This document shows, piece by piece, positions 10,745 through 20,660 of a stretch of 64,000 nucleotides of DNA. The notes under the pieces are model-generated. The model was not told the origin of the DNA, did not search any database, and saw nothing but the letters and a program-made list of their open reading frames with translations. Made by a program: the position numbers and the translations under genes. Source of the stretch: Ascarosepion bandense (taxonomy: Eukaryota > Mollusca > Cephalopoda > Sepiida > Sepiidae); the NCBI GenBank assembly GCA_037127315.1, contig JBBBDQ010000443.1, forward strand, positions 2,359,001-2,423,000, given 5' to 3'. Position 1 is the first letter of the stretch; the number at the start of each line of letters is the position of its first letter.

Positions 10745-11005
10745 ATAACCGAACATTAAAAAAATACCTGAAAACCCTACCTTTTTGGGATTAAATAACC
10801 CACAGAGGTGTTGATATGCTGTTAAACAAAACTCAAACTCAAACTCAATCTCCCTAAAAGAGCAATCAGTGATCATTTGTTGTACAAAAAATCAGTAAAG
10901 TCCTATAACCGAACATTAAAAAATACCTTAAAACCCCACCTTTTTGGCATTAAATAACCCACAGAGGTGTTTATATGCCGTTAAACAAAACTCAAACTCA
11001 ATTCT
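10745..11005. repeat. 160-bp tandem duplication
   Basis: Two nearly identical units start at 10745 and 10905 (ataaccgaacattaaaaa, ccacctttttgg, taaataacccacagaggtg, gttaaacaaaactcaaactc). The first unit has extra ctcaaa repeats. The source element is unknown. Confidence 0.8.
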
Positions 11006-11141
11006 TCTCTTCACCACTCTCTTTCTCTTTCCTATCATTTTCATTCATTCATTCTTTTTTTTTATGTAGTTCTTTCTTCTTCTATGCTTGACGTTATTCT
11101 TTTTCTCATTCTTCTTATTCTTCTCCTTCTTAGTCACACAC

Positions 11142-11245
11142 TTATAGCCATATGATGTTGAAACAACAGTTCTTGTACAATCACTGAAATTAATCAGTGT
11201 CGAGCCTCGTCAGTACCTACATAGGTGACCACTTTGGAATAACAT
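11142..11245 (+). pseudogene. 5S rRNA-derived relic
   Basis: The order of blocks follows 5S rRNA: cttatagccatatgatgttg (5' end), ttaatcagtgtcgagcctcg (A-box region, partly rearranged), gtcagtacctacataggtgacc (intermediate element and C-box) and cactttggaataac. It lacks the first and last helix strands and is followed directly by the tail of a LINE on the opposite strand. It is too diverged to be a functional 5S gene. Confidence 0.65.
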
Positions 11246-11248
11246 ATG

Positions 11249-11755
11249 TCTTTTTTTTTTTAATCATATCACCCCAAGCAAGGCAAAAGCGCCACTGATG
11301 TGCAGGGGGCTACGTAAGAGTGAAAAGATTGGAAAAGAGAAAACTGGAAACCACATCCTAAGCATGGAACAAGGGATGAGCCTCTTCACCTTTTCAATAG
11401 ACGTGGGTGGAGTGTAAACCGGGCGATAGTTCAGTCTATCTACTCCAATTGTAAAAAATAAAATAAAATAAAAAAAAAGAGTGAAAAGAGTGGAAAAGAG
11501 AAAAACTGGAAACTACATTATAAACAGGAAAACAAGGGATGAGCCTTTTCACCTGTTCAATAGACGTGGGTGGAGTGTGAACCGGGCGATAGTTTAGTCT
11601 ATCTACTCCAATTGAAAAAATAAAAGACAATAAAAGAAAAAGAGTGAAAAGATTGGAAAAGAGAAAAACCGGAAACCACATCCTAAACAGGAAACAAGGG
11701 ATGAGCATCTTCACCTGTTCAATAGACGTGAAAATAAAATAATTTTTTTTTTTTT
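11249..11755 (-). repeat. LINE family L tail with a ~162-bp sub-unit repeated about three times
   Basis: After the A tail and terminal block (atcatatcaccccaagcaag), a unit beginning gagtgaaaaga-tggaaaagag recurs at about 11318, 11480 and 11641. Each unit contains ggaaaccacatcctaa, aagggatgagcctcttcacc, gggtggagtgtgaaccgggc and ctatctactccaattg. Only one copy of the terminal block exists, so the internal 3'-UTR unit itself has been multiplied, separated by A-rich linkers of changing length. A single unit is at 13249-13420 and a fragment is at 42556-42625 (+). Confidence 0.8.
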
Positions 11756-11989
11756 TAAATTGTAATTATAAACTGTAATTTTTGAAAGTGAAATTTCACT
11801 GAAACATATTGGAAAAATTCTAAACTTTCATCTGATATTAAGAAAATACTAATTTTAAACAAAAAAGAAGTAGGCGTTAGACTGACACCAAGAGAACACG
11901 TTTAATAAAGAGTAACAGTATATTTTATGTTACCATTTGAATTTTCTATGTACTGGTTACTTGGTTTGTAACAGATACATTGACGCAGA

Positions 11990-12160
11990 TGGGTATTGTG
12001 GTGCAGTGAATATTGACTTGGAACGAGAAATCACAGAGCCAAGTTCGGATTTCAATTGAATTCATTACATTCGCTTATGCACAAATACTCTTGGGAAAGG
12101 TATTCATCTGCCTCTCCCCTTCAACTTTGGGTTAAATAATGGGACAGATTGGGTTCTATA
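11990..12160 (+). mobile_element. tRNA-derived SINE (family A), 3'-truncated
   Basis: The head is present: tattgtggtgcagtgaatattg (A-box region) and aagttcggatttc (a weakened B-box). The body reaches gggacagattgggttctata, where it runs into AT-rich DNA. The downstream half of the element is missing. Confidence 0.75.
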
Positions 12161-12353
12161 TATATTTTCCTTCTCTCATGTTCATGGGGAGAGAAACATA
12201 GCGAGGCACATCAGCTCAGTTCATTCTCTTTACTACCATTTATTAAACTTTACTACCACTTATAAAAGCTCTGGCCACATGTTTGCTCTTTAACAGTGCC
12301 TTCTGCCTTCTTATTTTATTTTTTGCAATAATTATGTTGTCGAGTAGTGAAGA

Positions 12354-12377
12354 ATATATATATATATATATATATAT
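12354..12377. repeat. (TA)n microsatellite
   Basis: About 12 TA units directly abutting the palindrome at 12378. Confidence 0.9.
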
Positions 12378-12483
12378 AGACAGAAAATCTGAGCAAGAGC
12401 CAACAACCTACCACGGTTACACCTAATGGCTCATCAGCCAATTTCCGTGGTAGGTTGTTGGCTCTTGCTCAGATTTTCTGTCT
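12378..12483. repeat. Perfect 39-bp inverted repeat with hammerhead-like sequence on the minus strand
   Basis: Arms 12378-12416 and 12445-12483 are perfect reverse complements around a 28-bp loop, and they begin exactly at a (TA)n tract. On the minus strand the loop holds CTGATGA (12437-12431), a possible stem II (GCC-ATTA-GGT), GTA in place of the catalytic GAA, and then ACC-GT-GGT-A, like the minimal stem III seen in other families here. One core substitution (A13 to T) and poor pairing next to the cleavage site argue against activity. Perfect arms imply recent formation or gene conversion between the arms. Confidence 0.6.
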
Positions 12484-12831
12484 TTGTTTGCTCTACTTTC
12501 ATATTGAGCGCTTTAGTGTTAGGGTTTTCATCTTGGAGTTTTTTATTTCTTACAAGCTCTTGACTTTTGTTCATGTACTTCCTTTTGTTCCTTTTTTTTA
12601 CTTCCCCTCTGAGTTCGTTCTCGGTGGGTTGTACAAGACGATTTAAATTATAGCTTAATTAATACTAGTTTCGGCAGAGTTAGTTCGGTTACTATTGGTA
12701 TTGTTGTTGCTATTGTTAATATTATTATATATATATATATATGCATTGCTCATTCAGTGAAATGAATTAGAACGCTCTAGCTATTGGGCGAGTATAATGA
12801 TATGCGCTAAAAAGTCTGCCTACTTCCACCG
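12484..12831. other. Unassigned flank of the palindrome
   Basis: The right arm of the palindrome continues into ttgctctactttcatattgagcg-type sequence, probably the body of the same element. No coding motif is seen. A short (TA)n lies at 12727-12741. Confidence 0.35.
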
Positions 12832-12897
12832 AACGCCCATAGCCCAGGGGTAGAGTCGCCAACTGATGCCATTTCGGTCGGGTTTTAATCCTGGGTA
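12832..12897 (+). pseudogene. tRNA-like relic
   Basis: cccatagcccaggggtagag is a good D-arm/A-box (compare TAGCTCAG-GGTAGAG). The segment cggtcgggttttaatcctgg holds a plausible T-arm with a weakened B-box, and CCCA/TGGG can form part of an acceptor stem. The anticodon arm does not fold cleanly. It is likely a tRNA pseudogene or SINE head. Confidence 0.45.
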
Positions 12898-12965
12898 AAA
12901 AAGCAATCGGAGTCTAACCATACTGATGAGCTGTGATACGGCAAAACAGATCTGTCTGTGGATGA

Positions 12966-12968
<3 letters not shown>

Positions 12969-12996
<28 letters not shown>

Positions 12997-13033
12997 CTCT
13001 CTCTTATAATAAAAGCTGTTGTCTGTGTGTGTA

Positions 13034-13072
<39 letters not shown>
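12969..13072. repeat. Two (TA)n tracts separated by a TG-rich segment
   Basis: TA runs at about 12969-12995 and 13044-13071 surround ataataaaagctgttgtctg plus TG repeats. The arrangement is like the TG-rich interiors of the Helitrons above. Confidence 0.85.
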
Positions 13073-13075
<3 letters not shown>

Positions 13076-13088
13076 TTCATTTATAAAC

Positions 13089-13150
13089 GAGTTATTTTGC
13101 TACCTTGGTTTCCACCATGAGTGGTTTCTTCAGGCGATTTTTAAAAACTG
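13089..13150 (-). ncRNA. Type-I hammerhead ribozyme-like motif (family of 26977-27110)
   Basis: A 62-nt motif, the same length as the two copies at 27 kb. Minus-strand order: CAGTTTTT (13150-13143), GC, core CTGAAGA (13133-13127), stem II ACCA-CTCA-TGGT, GAA, stem III ACC-AA-GGT, A17, GC, and AATAACTC (13096-13089). The core is intact. Outer stem I has one or two mismatches compared with the 27-kb copies, and stem II is closed by an A-G mismatch. It sits immediately beside (TA)n. Confidence 0.6.
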
Positions 13151-13190
13151 ATTTTACCTTTTATCGTGTTTTTATTTGAACGTTCACATT

Positions 13191-13450
13191 TTTTTTTTTT
13201 AATCATATCACCCCAAGTAAGGCGGTAACGCCACTGATGCACATGGGGCTACTTAAGAGAAGAATGATTGGAAGAAAAAAAGAAAAAGAGAGACGGGAAC
13301 CACATCCTAAACAGGAAACAAGGGATGAGCCTCTTCACCTGTTCAAAAGACATGGGTGGAGTGTGAACCGGGCGATAGTTAAGTCCATCTACTCCAATTG
13401 AGAACAAAAAAAAGAAAAGAAAAAAGTGAAAGAAGATTGGGAAAAAAAAA
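13191..13450 (-). mobile_element. CR1/Jockey-like LINE tail (family L, subtype a)
   Basis: A tail, terminal block (atcatatcaccccaagtaaggcggtaacgcc on the plus strand) and one complete 162-bp 3'-UTR unit (ggaaccacatcctaaacagg through ctccaattgag), then an A-rich start of a second unit. This is the one-unit version of the array at 11249-11755. Confidence 0.75.
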
Positions 13451-13542
13451 AGAAAAGATTGTTTAAATTCAAATGAATTATGACGTTTATATGAACCTAA
13501 TAAGTATTTCCTATTTAATATTTATTTATTTTATTTAATAGG

Positions 13543-13620
13543 TATTTCTACAATATAATTGTATAGAACACTTTTTAATACAAATGTGTACAGGTCTAAC
13601 CCTATTAGGACCAAAAACTA
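13543..13620. other. Segment shared with 27136-27205
   Basis: ctacaatataattgtat and gaacactttttaatacaaat followed by gtctaaccctatta occur in both places, each within about 450 bp of a hammerhead motif of the same family. It is probably part of the body of that Penelope-like element. Confidence 0.5.
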
Positions 13621-13964
13621 AGTATTAAACAATCAATATATATTTCTCTCCTCTCACACTCAGGGGTTTGGATTATTTTGTTTTTTCTTATGTCCTAATA
13701 TGATATACACAATAGTAGGTACATCAGTATATGTGTTGTATCATTTTAGACATCATATTGATATAAATATTTTGCTGTCATTTTTTGGCAACATGGGTCC
13801 ACTTGTGTGTATAGGTATATATAAGCAGTGGTATGTATGAATATGTTTGTTTAGTTATACATTTTTAATCATTGATCTGAGAAAATGACTGTATACAATT
13901 GTTTAAATATTTCTGAATGGGTGGAGAACCGTGCATGAAATTTATATTTAAGTTTTCATGTGAC

Positions 13965-14545
13965 AATCAAAGCAATAAAGCCATTAACACACAAGAGGTT
14001 ACTGAGTGTGAAAGAATATGAGAAAAAGAAAAACATTATAAAGGAGCAAGAACAATAAAAGAACAGGAATTAAAATCATGAATTAAAATTTTAGGTGAAT
14101 GTTTAGATTTTGTCGCATCTTATGTTTTGGACGAAACTGCTCCCTATCACAGCCTGATGGAAGAATTACAAAATTTCAGTCAATGTTTGCCAATTTGTTT
14201 AGTCTGTATGGCAGACAGAGTGGCTGGTTAAAAGATCTTATACTTACTTATTATTGCCTGATAAGAAACATTATTTTTTTTTTTAGTCATTTCACTCCAA
14301 GTAAGACAATAAAGCCACTGAGATGCCAAGGATTACTGAATGTGAAAGAATATGATAAAAACAAAAATCATTATTAAGAGGAGAGAACAATAAAAGTACA
14401 TGAATCAAAAAGACAGACGATAACAATTGATGTTATTTTTAAATTTTTGAAGGTCAAAGTTGATTGGAAAGCAAGAAACCTGAAGAGAAGCAATTGTTAA
14501 CATAGAACTTATGGTTACATCTTGGAGTTTCAACTGTAATAGCTG
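13965..14545 (-). mobile_element. Two LINE tails (family L, subtype b)
   Basis: A first, tail-less piece (13965-14095) and a second with a T run (14275-14545) share ataaagcca-ta, aagaggttactgagtgtg and gaatatgagaaaaag. On the minus strand the terminal block reads tggctttattgtcttacttggagtgaaatgact(A)n. The second piece is interrupted by the SINE at 14556 and resumes after it. Confidence 0.6.
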
Positions 14546-14555
14546 CCAATCTAGT

Positions 14556-14861
14556 CAGTCAGTTAAGTGTCATACGTGAAACACTCTTGGACGATCATGT
14601 CTCGAAAGAGACATGACTGACTGGGCAGAAGATTATCCCGCAGTAGGTTGCCATTGCTTTCTGCAGTAGATTGGTTGCCAGCCAAGGCTATAGAACCCAA
14701 TCTGTCCTGTTATTTAATCCATGACTGGAAGGAAGAGACAGATTAATACCTTTCCCAAGGGTATTTGCGCGTAAGTGACTGCAATGAATTCAACTGGAAT
14801 TTGAACTCGGTTCCTCGATTTCTCATTCCGAGCCAATATTCACTGCACCACAATGCACATC
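14556..14861 (-). mobile_element. tRNA-derived SINE (family A), full length with 10-bp target duplication
   Basis: A 306-bp element exactly flanked by ccaatctagt (14546-14555 and 14862-14871). The head (minus strand) is gcattgtggtgcagtgaatatt and the B-box is gagttcaaattcc; the body and 3' hairpin match the other copies. The target is the coding-strand relic of LINE family L. The uninterrupted sequence can be seen at 33733-33752, and a second SINE entered a sister LINE copy within a few bases of the same place at 43221. Confidence 0.9.
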
Positions 14862-14871
14862 CCAATCTAGT

Positions 14872-15589
14872 ACTGAGCTTAAATTTGTAAAAGTCAAGGT
14901 ATATACTGAAATATAAGACAATATTTTAAAACCTAGAAAAATGTTTTTCATATTTCATGACTACATTTTTTGCCATGTCTGTTTCTTTTTTTAGTTGCTG
15001 ATTTTTGACAACAGTAACGTTACTAAAAGTGGCTATTGTCTTCTGTTTAGATGCAATCTTCGAGTTTTGTTCATTCATCCATGAAATTCTGACTGTTGTG
15101 GCTTTTAAACTTCACTTTTCTCCAGCAAAGCTTGTAATCAGTGATAACAAATATTGCGTTTACAATTAGTTCAGGTCACTTGCCTCATCTCTTCTTCGAC
15201 TTAATAAAAGACGTTTCTCTTTCTTTCTCTTCTCGGAGACACTGGTGCTTTTATAATGCTCAGTAAGCAAAGATCTTGATCTCGTTTCATAGGAATGTTT
15301 ATTCTCTCAGAGAGAATGTTTTATGGGAAAGATAAGAAAAAAGAATTCTCAAAAGTGAGAGAAGTCAAATGGTTGAAGGGAATATCTTTATCTGATTTAA
15401 ATTGAAGGAAAAGTGTAAAGTAATCAATTCTACCAGTGTTATTTAAGGATTCTAAATCATTTAGGGATTCTGACCATCTACGATTTAACAAATTTCTTTT
15501 ATGGATTACTCAAAAGAATTAAGATTTTATAGATTTAATATAATAAAAAATTAACTTTTTTTTTTTTAGTGGGTTGCCAGAGTCTTTGG
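14872..15589. other. LINE continuation then unassigned DNA
   Basis: About 14872-14905 continues the interrupted LINE. The rest (to 15589) shows no gene or recognised repeat. Confidence 0.4.
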
Positions 15590-16165
15590 TGTCATGGCAT
15601 TTCTATCTGAAACTAACAAAAAAATTTGCCTATCTGGATCACCTGAATGTATCAGTCACCAGTTGAAAAATATCTACAATCTACAAAAATTTAAATGCAA
15701 TGTCAATTGCCATCCACTATGTTCTTGTATCCTGTTCATCTTTTATCTTTGCCTCAATACCCTCTGTACCCAGTCTTTTCTCTCACTGTAAACCCCTACA
15801 CACTAGTGGCAGCCCCGACTTGCTTGGGATGAAATGATATTAACAAAAACCCCAGAAACTATGAGTTTGATAAATTTAAATGCAACATCAATGTTTCATC
15901 TTCTGTCTCCTTGAATCCTGTCCTTTTATTGTCCTCTCTGTTTCTTTCACTCTCAGTAACCCCTTGAATCCAAGTGGGATTTATTGCTTTGCTTGGGATG
16001 AAATGATTAAGCAAATCAGACAAGCAGCTAAATCAAAACTCATCATCTATCTCCTTGAAACCTGTTCTTTTTATTGTCTTCTCTGTTTCTTTTACTCTCA
16101 GTGACCCCTTGCATCTTAGTGGCTTTTATCCCATTGTTTGGGGTGAAGTGATTAAAAAAAAGTTC
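15590..16165 (+). mobile_element. Three successive LINE tails (family L, subtype b)
   Basis: Terminal blocks of the form ctcagtaacccctt-catc--agtgg...gcttgggatgaaatgatt occur three times: near 15785-15840, 15950-16010 and 16095-16160. The second and third are preceded by the same ctccttgaa-cctgt-ctttttattgtc--ctctgtttctttcactc stretch, so the last two form a tandem of about 150 bp. The first is preceded by LQKFKCNVN-like C-terminal RT relics. Only the last has a clear A run. Confidence 0.6.
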
Positions 16166-16409
16166 TACTCTAGGACTACTAATTTATTTTATCAAATGAA
16201 CAATAGAAAATACAAATGTATGATACAGTAACAAATATTTTCAGAGAAAATTATCCAACAATAAGTATTTTGTTCATTTTCAAATAGATTGTCTCATTAT
16301 CTAAAAAGTAATACAGTTTAGATTTTCATTTTGAAAAATAAATATCAATATGTGAGAATATATATGGTTAAACAATGTTCTGTACAGACATGGTGTTTGT
16401 TATGTAGTA
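16166..16409. other. Unassigned AT-rich spacer
   Basis: No gene or recognised repeat. Confidence 0.4.
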
Positions 16410-16815
16410 TGTAAGAATTATTGTGAAATAAATACAAACAACGTAATTGCATAAAGTAGGTGTATTACCAGGAAGAGAAGTATTTACAAAGAGGTCGTTA
16501 GTAGAAATACAGAACAAGGGTTTAGTAGAACGTATTGTCGTGAGACGTAAGAGTCTGACCAATAGAACACTTCCAGTCCAATACCGGAAATACCCAACTG
16601 ACTTGTTCACTCAGTTGACTTCCGAGATCTTCCCTGAGGTATCATCACTACTCCTTTATGTAGTGCTTAGCACAGTTCATTACTGTAGACAAAGGTGTAG
16701 AGCACCCCAACAGTGTTCTTCAGTGTTCAAAGAGCAAAATGAAGCTAGAGTTGCCTATTTTAGCATCTATAATGCTGGGGGTTTGGACCTTCTCAGCTGA
16801 CGTGAAGTGAAATAC
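16410..16815. other. Unclassified repeat resembling 1190-1440
   Basis: It contains an open frame from 16447 to 16797 with no recognisable domain. Short blocks (tgtcgtgagacgtaagag, acttccagtccaataccgg) are similar to 1190-1440, which suggests two old copies of a common element. I cannot assign it to a class. Confidence 0.3.
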
Positions 16816-16819
16816 TATA

Positions 16820-16945
16820 TTGAATACATTGGTCGGCCAGCTGCTAAGAAAGTTAATTCACTGTATTGTGTGAGACATTTTTCTCTTCTGAATCTATCCT
16901 GTATTTGTCCATACTTAGAATATTGCTACCATATAGAAGAGAAAC
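16820..16945 (+). pseudogene. CR1/Jockey-like RT relic
   Basis: The translation approximates EYIGRPAAKKVNSLY and LEYCYHI, corresponding to YIESIAKSAAMKVGSLC ... EYCCHI in the better copy at 27640-27780. It is cut by the 115-bp array that follows. Confidence 0.55.
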
Positions 16946-17668
16946 TTGTGGAGAGCCATGATCACCCACGTCCTGAAAGAACGTAGTATAAAGAAGAAAA
17001 ATAACAAGCAAAAGAAGAGATAAAAAGAAAAGCCTTACTAAAAGCTATAAAGATAGGAAATTGTGGAGAGCCATGAGTGCTCACATCCTGAAGGGGCATG
17101 GCACAAAGAAGAAAAGAACAAGCAAAAGAAGAGATAAAAAATTCAAGCTTTACTAAGACGTACAAAGATAGGAAATTGTGGTGAGCCATGATCACCCACG
17201 TCCTGAAGGAACGTAGCATAAAGAAGAAAAACAACAAGCAAAAGAAGAGATAAAAAAACAAGCCTTACTAAAAGCTATAAAGATAAGAAATTGTGGAGAG
17301 CCATGATCGCTCACATCCTGAAGGAATGTAGCATAAAGAAGAAAAAGAACACGCAAAAGAAGAGATAAAAAGACAAGCCTTACTAAGAGCTATAAAGATA
17401 GGAAATTGTGGAGAGCCATGAGCGCTCACATCCTGAAGAGGCATGACACAAAGAAGAAAAGAACAAGCAAAAGAAGAGATAAAAAATTCAAGCTTTACTA
17501 AGACATTCAAAGAAAGGAAATTGAGGTGAGCCATGATCACCCACGTCCTGAAGGAATGTAGCATAAAGAAGAAAAACAACAAGCAAAAGAAGAGATAAAA
17601 AGACAAGCCTTACCAAGAGATACAAAGATAGGAAATTGTGGAGAGCCATGAAGGTACACAGCACATAG
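16946..17668. repeat. 115-bp tandem array derived from the RTE-like LINE 3' end, with 345-bp higher-order repeat
   Basis: The block gagccatga recurs at an exact 115-bp spacing: ccatg at 16956, 17071, 17186, 17301, 17416, 17531 and 17646. Each unit holds the RTE 3' terminus (agccatga-c-c-cacgtcctgaagg...ca-agaagaa) plus caagcaaaagaagagataaaaa. Units 2/5 (ggcatggcacaaag, aattcaagctttac) and 3/6 (gatcacccacgtcc) match each other better than their neighbours, giving a three-unit period of 345 bp. No net length change accumulated in six units. The last unit ends with the authentic element end (cacatagaagaag). Long minus-strand frames here are repeat read-through. Confidence 0.9.
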
Positions 17669-18224
17669 AAGAAGATGATATTGCAATATGTCTAAATATC
17701 ATCGTTCACTTCTAGTCTGTTGTGAAATCTGTGTGATTTTTCATATTCTTTTTCAAGTATCTGCCTCTGCTGATTATTGCTGCAGCCAAACCAAATTACA
17801 GGGTTTCAATTTCATCGAGCTAGCTGTTGCTTTTCTTTTCAATTTGTTTGGTGAAATTCAGAGCTTGAAATAGAAGCTTAATTGCCTCGGGAAATATTCA
17901 ACAGATAAGGTATTGAATAAGTGACAGAGAAGAAAGTAAATGGAAAATTACTTCAAAATACTTGGTTAATTACTTTAATATAAGGGCAGATATTTTTGTA
18001 GATTTTTTTTTCTTTTCTTTTAATGTTCAAAGCATTTGTTCCACACTTTCATCTTTTCAAAATCCTATATTCTCTCTACATATTGTTTGATTATTTAGAA
18101 ATTATTTTAAACGTTTATTTTCTTGATGAATATGGAAATTCCAGGTTTGGTTTTTTGGCTTGGCTCAGCTGATGCAATCATTCTTAAAGTTTATTCTGAG
18201 TAGTTTTATTTTTCAAACAGTCTG
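17669..18224. other. Unassigned AT-rich DNA
   Basis: A 61-codon frame at 17688-17873 shows no known motif. Nothing else is recognised. Confidence 0.4.
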
Positions 18225-18350
18225 TCATTTCACCCCAAGGAAGACAATAAATCCACTAAGGCACAAGAGGTTATTGAGTGTGGAAGAATATGAGAAAAAA
18301 AATCTGAAAGAGAGACAATAATACAAGTGATAAAGAAATAGTTAATTACT
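18225..18350 (-). mobile_element. LINE tail (family L, subtype b)
   Basis: The plus strand reads catttcaccccaaggaagacaataaatccact, aagaggttattgagtgtgg and gaatatgagaaaaaa, the subtype-b terminus without a long T run. Confidence 0.55.
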
Positions 18351-19229
18351 ATTTTGGAGTGACCGTGGACAAAGAGAAACTGTGTCGTCCCTGATAAAGT
18401 TATGAGAGTGAGAATAATTTTCTTTCTTACCTTAATAACTTAAGGTAAGAGACAACCAGCATAGGACAAGCTGATTAAGAAAGATTAATGACTGAAAATC
18501 CCTTTTGCTGTTACCTATGCCATCTGATGATTGAATTCATCACAAAGACTTAGTTACTGGGAATGTGGGAGAAGGAAGAGAGAAATTAGCACCACCTATA
18601 TGGAGCGATGGTATGAGATGTCAATGAAGTTGGAGTTCAGGGGTGGCTTGAGTCTTCTAACCACTCTCAAAAGGGAGCTGGACAACACCAAAATTTAAAA
18701 AAGACATTTGAGTAAATATATTTTGAGAATATGAAATTTTAGGAAAAAGATGATACTAAGGGTAGAAGACGACCAAATCCATATCCTGGTCATCCCCACC
18801 TCTGTCGGACACAAGACTCCATATAAGCTAGAGATTTCGGACAGCTGAGGCAGAGTGTGAGACACACACACAAAGACTCTTCACACTTATGCTACTGGAA
18901 TCCACATCATTCGCCAAGACATCCTAAGATCTTGTTCTGACCCTGAAAACCAGAAATTTAAGTTAGTACTAATACAAACTGAAGACTCCAAAGGAGATCC
19001 CAGTGTCATTTGATTTTAAGTGGGAAGAGTTAAAATTGCTGTATACGACAAAAGTAAATCATTATTACATTTTTAACCCTGGAACACTAACCATCAATTA
19101 AAGTTATACCACTACTAACCATGAGTATATCATACTTGATTTTGAAAATATCAAAAAATATTAAATATAAATCTTTATTTGAAATATTTTACATGCAGAC
19201 ACTACAAAATTTGTACTTTGAGTTAATAT
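18351..19229. other. Unassigned DNA
   Basis: No gene or element recognised in about 880 bp. Short frames lack motifs. Confidence 0.4.
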
Positions 19230-19775
19230 TAATAGGAAGATGGCACCACAATTTACTCCCACATCAGTAAGAAATCCGGCGTGGCGGGCAAACATGACCT
19301 TGCTGCTGATCTTGAGAGGGATCTACATTCTGTGGTGGATTGGGATAAGAAGTGGCTTGTTAATTTCAATGCATCTAAGACCAAGCTGCTGTCTGTCAAT
19401 CATCACAGGCAACCTCTCCTGCCTCTCATAAGCATGAACCAAGCGAGTCTCCCCAAGAGCAATACACTGCGCCTCTTCGGCCTCACCCTCTCTTCCAATC
19501 TCAAGTGGAACCATTACATTGAGTCAATAGCTAAATCCACTGCTAGGAAGGTTAGGTCACTGTGTCAGGCTAGGATGTTTTTATCGCCTGAATCCATCCT
19601 GCATATATACAAATCAACCATTCATCTGTGCATGGAGTACTGCTGCCATATATAGTCAGGTGCCCCTGCTGTTCATCTATGTTTTTTACTAAAATCTTTT
19701 TACTCTTATGTAGCCCCTTGTACATCAGTGGCATTACCGCCTTGCTTGGGGTGATACAATTAAAAAAAAAACAAC
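19230..19775 (+). pseudogene. CR1/Jockey-like LINE: RT fragment joined to its 3' tail by an internal deletion
   Basis: The frame 19281-19655 reads DLERDLHSVVDWDKKWLVNF, NASKTKLLSVN and LRLFGLTLSSNLKWNHYIES, then ARKVRSLCQARMFLSPESIL and EYCCHI. This is the thumb-side part of the RT protein after the catalytic YxDD motif. It hits a stop and passes, after only about 20 bp, into the family-L tail (tagccccttgtacatcagtgg, ccgccttgcttggggtgata, A run). The C-terminal coding seen at 27800-28500 is therefore deleted. Confidence 0.75.
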
Positions 19776-20111
19776 TGAAAAACATATTTAGATAAGAAAA
19801 TCAAGTACTGAAAATTTAATTAAATTGGAATTAAAATGGTGTCATTTGCGTTGGACACTATATACCCATGGTTAGTTTTTTTTATTTCGGGTTCATTTGA
19901 GTGAAGTCTTTATTTCGAAGAATTCTTTTTTGTCTACAACAGCCAGCTCTTAGATCAGTTTTCACTTCAGTTTTCTTCTTCAGTGATCTTCTCACCCTCA
20001 GAGATCAAAAACACAACACACCTGGAAGAGGAATGAATGGTCCAGAACAGGTAAACACCAGTTAAGTCGAGTGGAACCATACCACCAGCATGAAACCAGC
20101 GACAAAACAAG
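19776..20111. other. Unassigned spacer
   Basis: No gene or recognised repeat. Confidence 0.4.
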
Positions 20112-20660
20112 TGACAAGTTAATGAGTGAGGAGTCAGCTAGATGGTAACCACATTGGTCTGAAGGAATTCGGAGACCAACTCGGGTTATAGGGTGATATT
20201 ATTGGTTACTGTTTACTGAGATCGACATTAGCAGGTTATAAATATGAGAAATGCCTAAAACATTATGAAAAGAAAGATTTAATAATCAAGATTTGAATAA
20301 TTTTTATCATGGCTGTTCCTTATCCATTCAGTTTAAACCTATTTTTGTGAATTTCTTTATTTTAGATTTTTTTTTCACAGCAAATGGCGTTAATGAGTGG
20401 GGAGTGAACTAAATGGTAACCACATTGGTCTGAAGGAATTCGGAGACCAACTCGGGTTATAGGGTGATATTATTGGTTACTGTTTACTAAGATCGACATT
20501 AGCAGGTTATAAGTATGAGAAATGCCTGAAAAAAAAAATACAGAAATGGCCGAAACATTATGAATAGAAAAATTTTAAAATTAAGATTTGAATAATTTTT
20601 ATCATGGCTGTTCCTTATTCATTTAGTTTAAACCTATTTTTGTAAATTATTTTTTTTAGG
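20112..20660. repeat. 271-bp tandem duplication
   Basis: Two units (ggtaaccacattggtctgaa at 20144 and 20415) stay collinear through ctcgggttatagggtgatatt, gagatcgacattagcaggtt and cctatttttgt. They are highly similar, with a 20-bp insertion (cagaaatggccgaaa region) in the second. The source is unknown. Confidence 0.8.

Noticed and set aside
16962..17606. Two open frames of 99 and 112 codons on the minus strand, hydrophobic and repetitive
   Set aside because: They are read-through of the 115-bp RTE-tail repeat; the peptide is the same unit read in successive frames.
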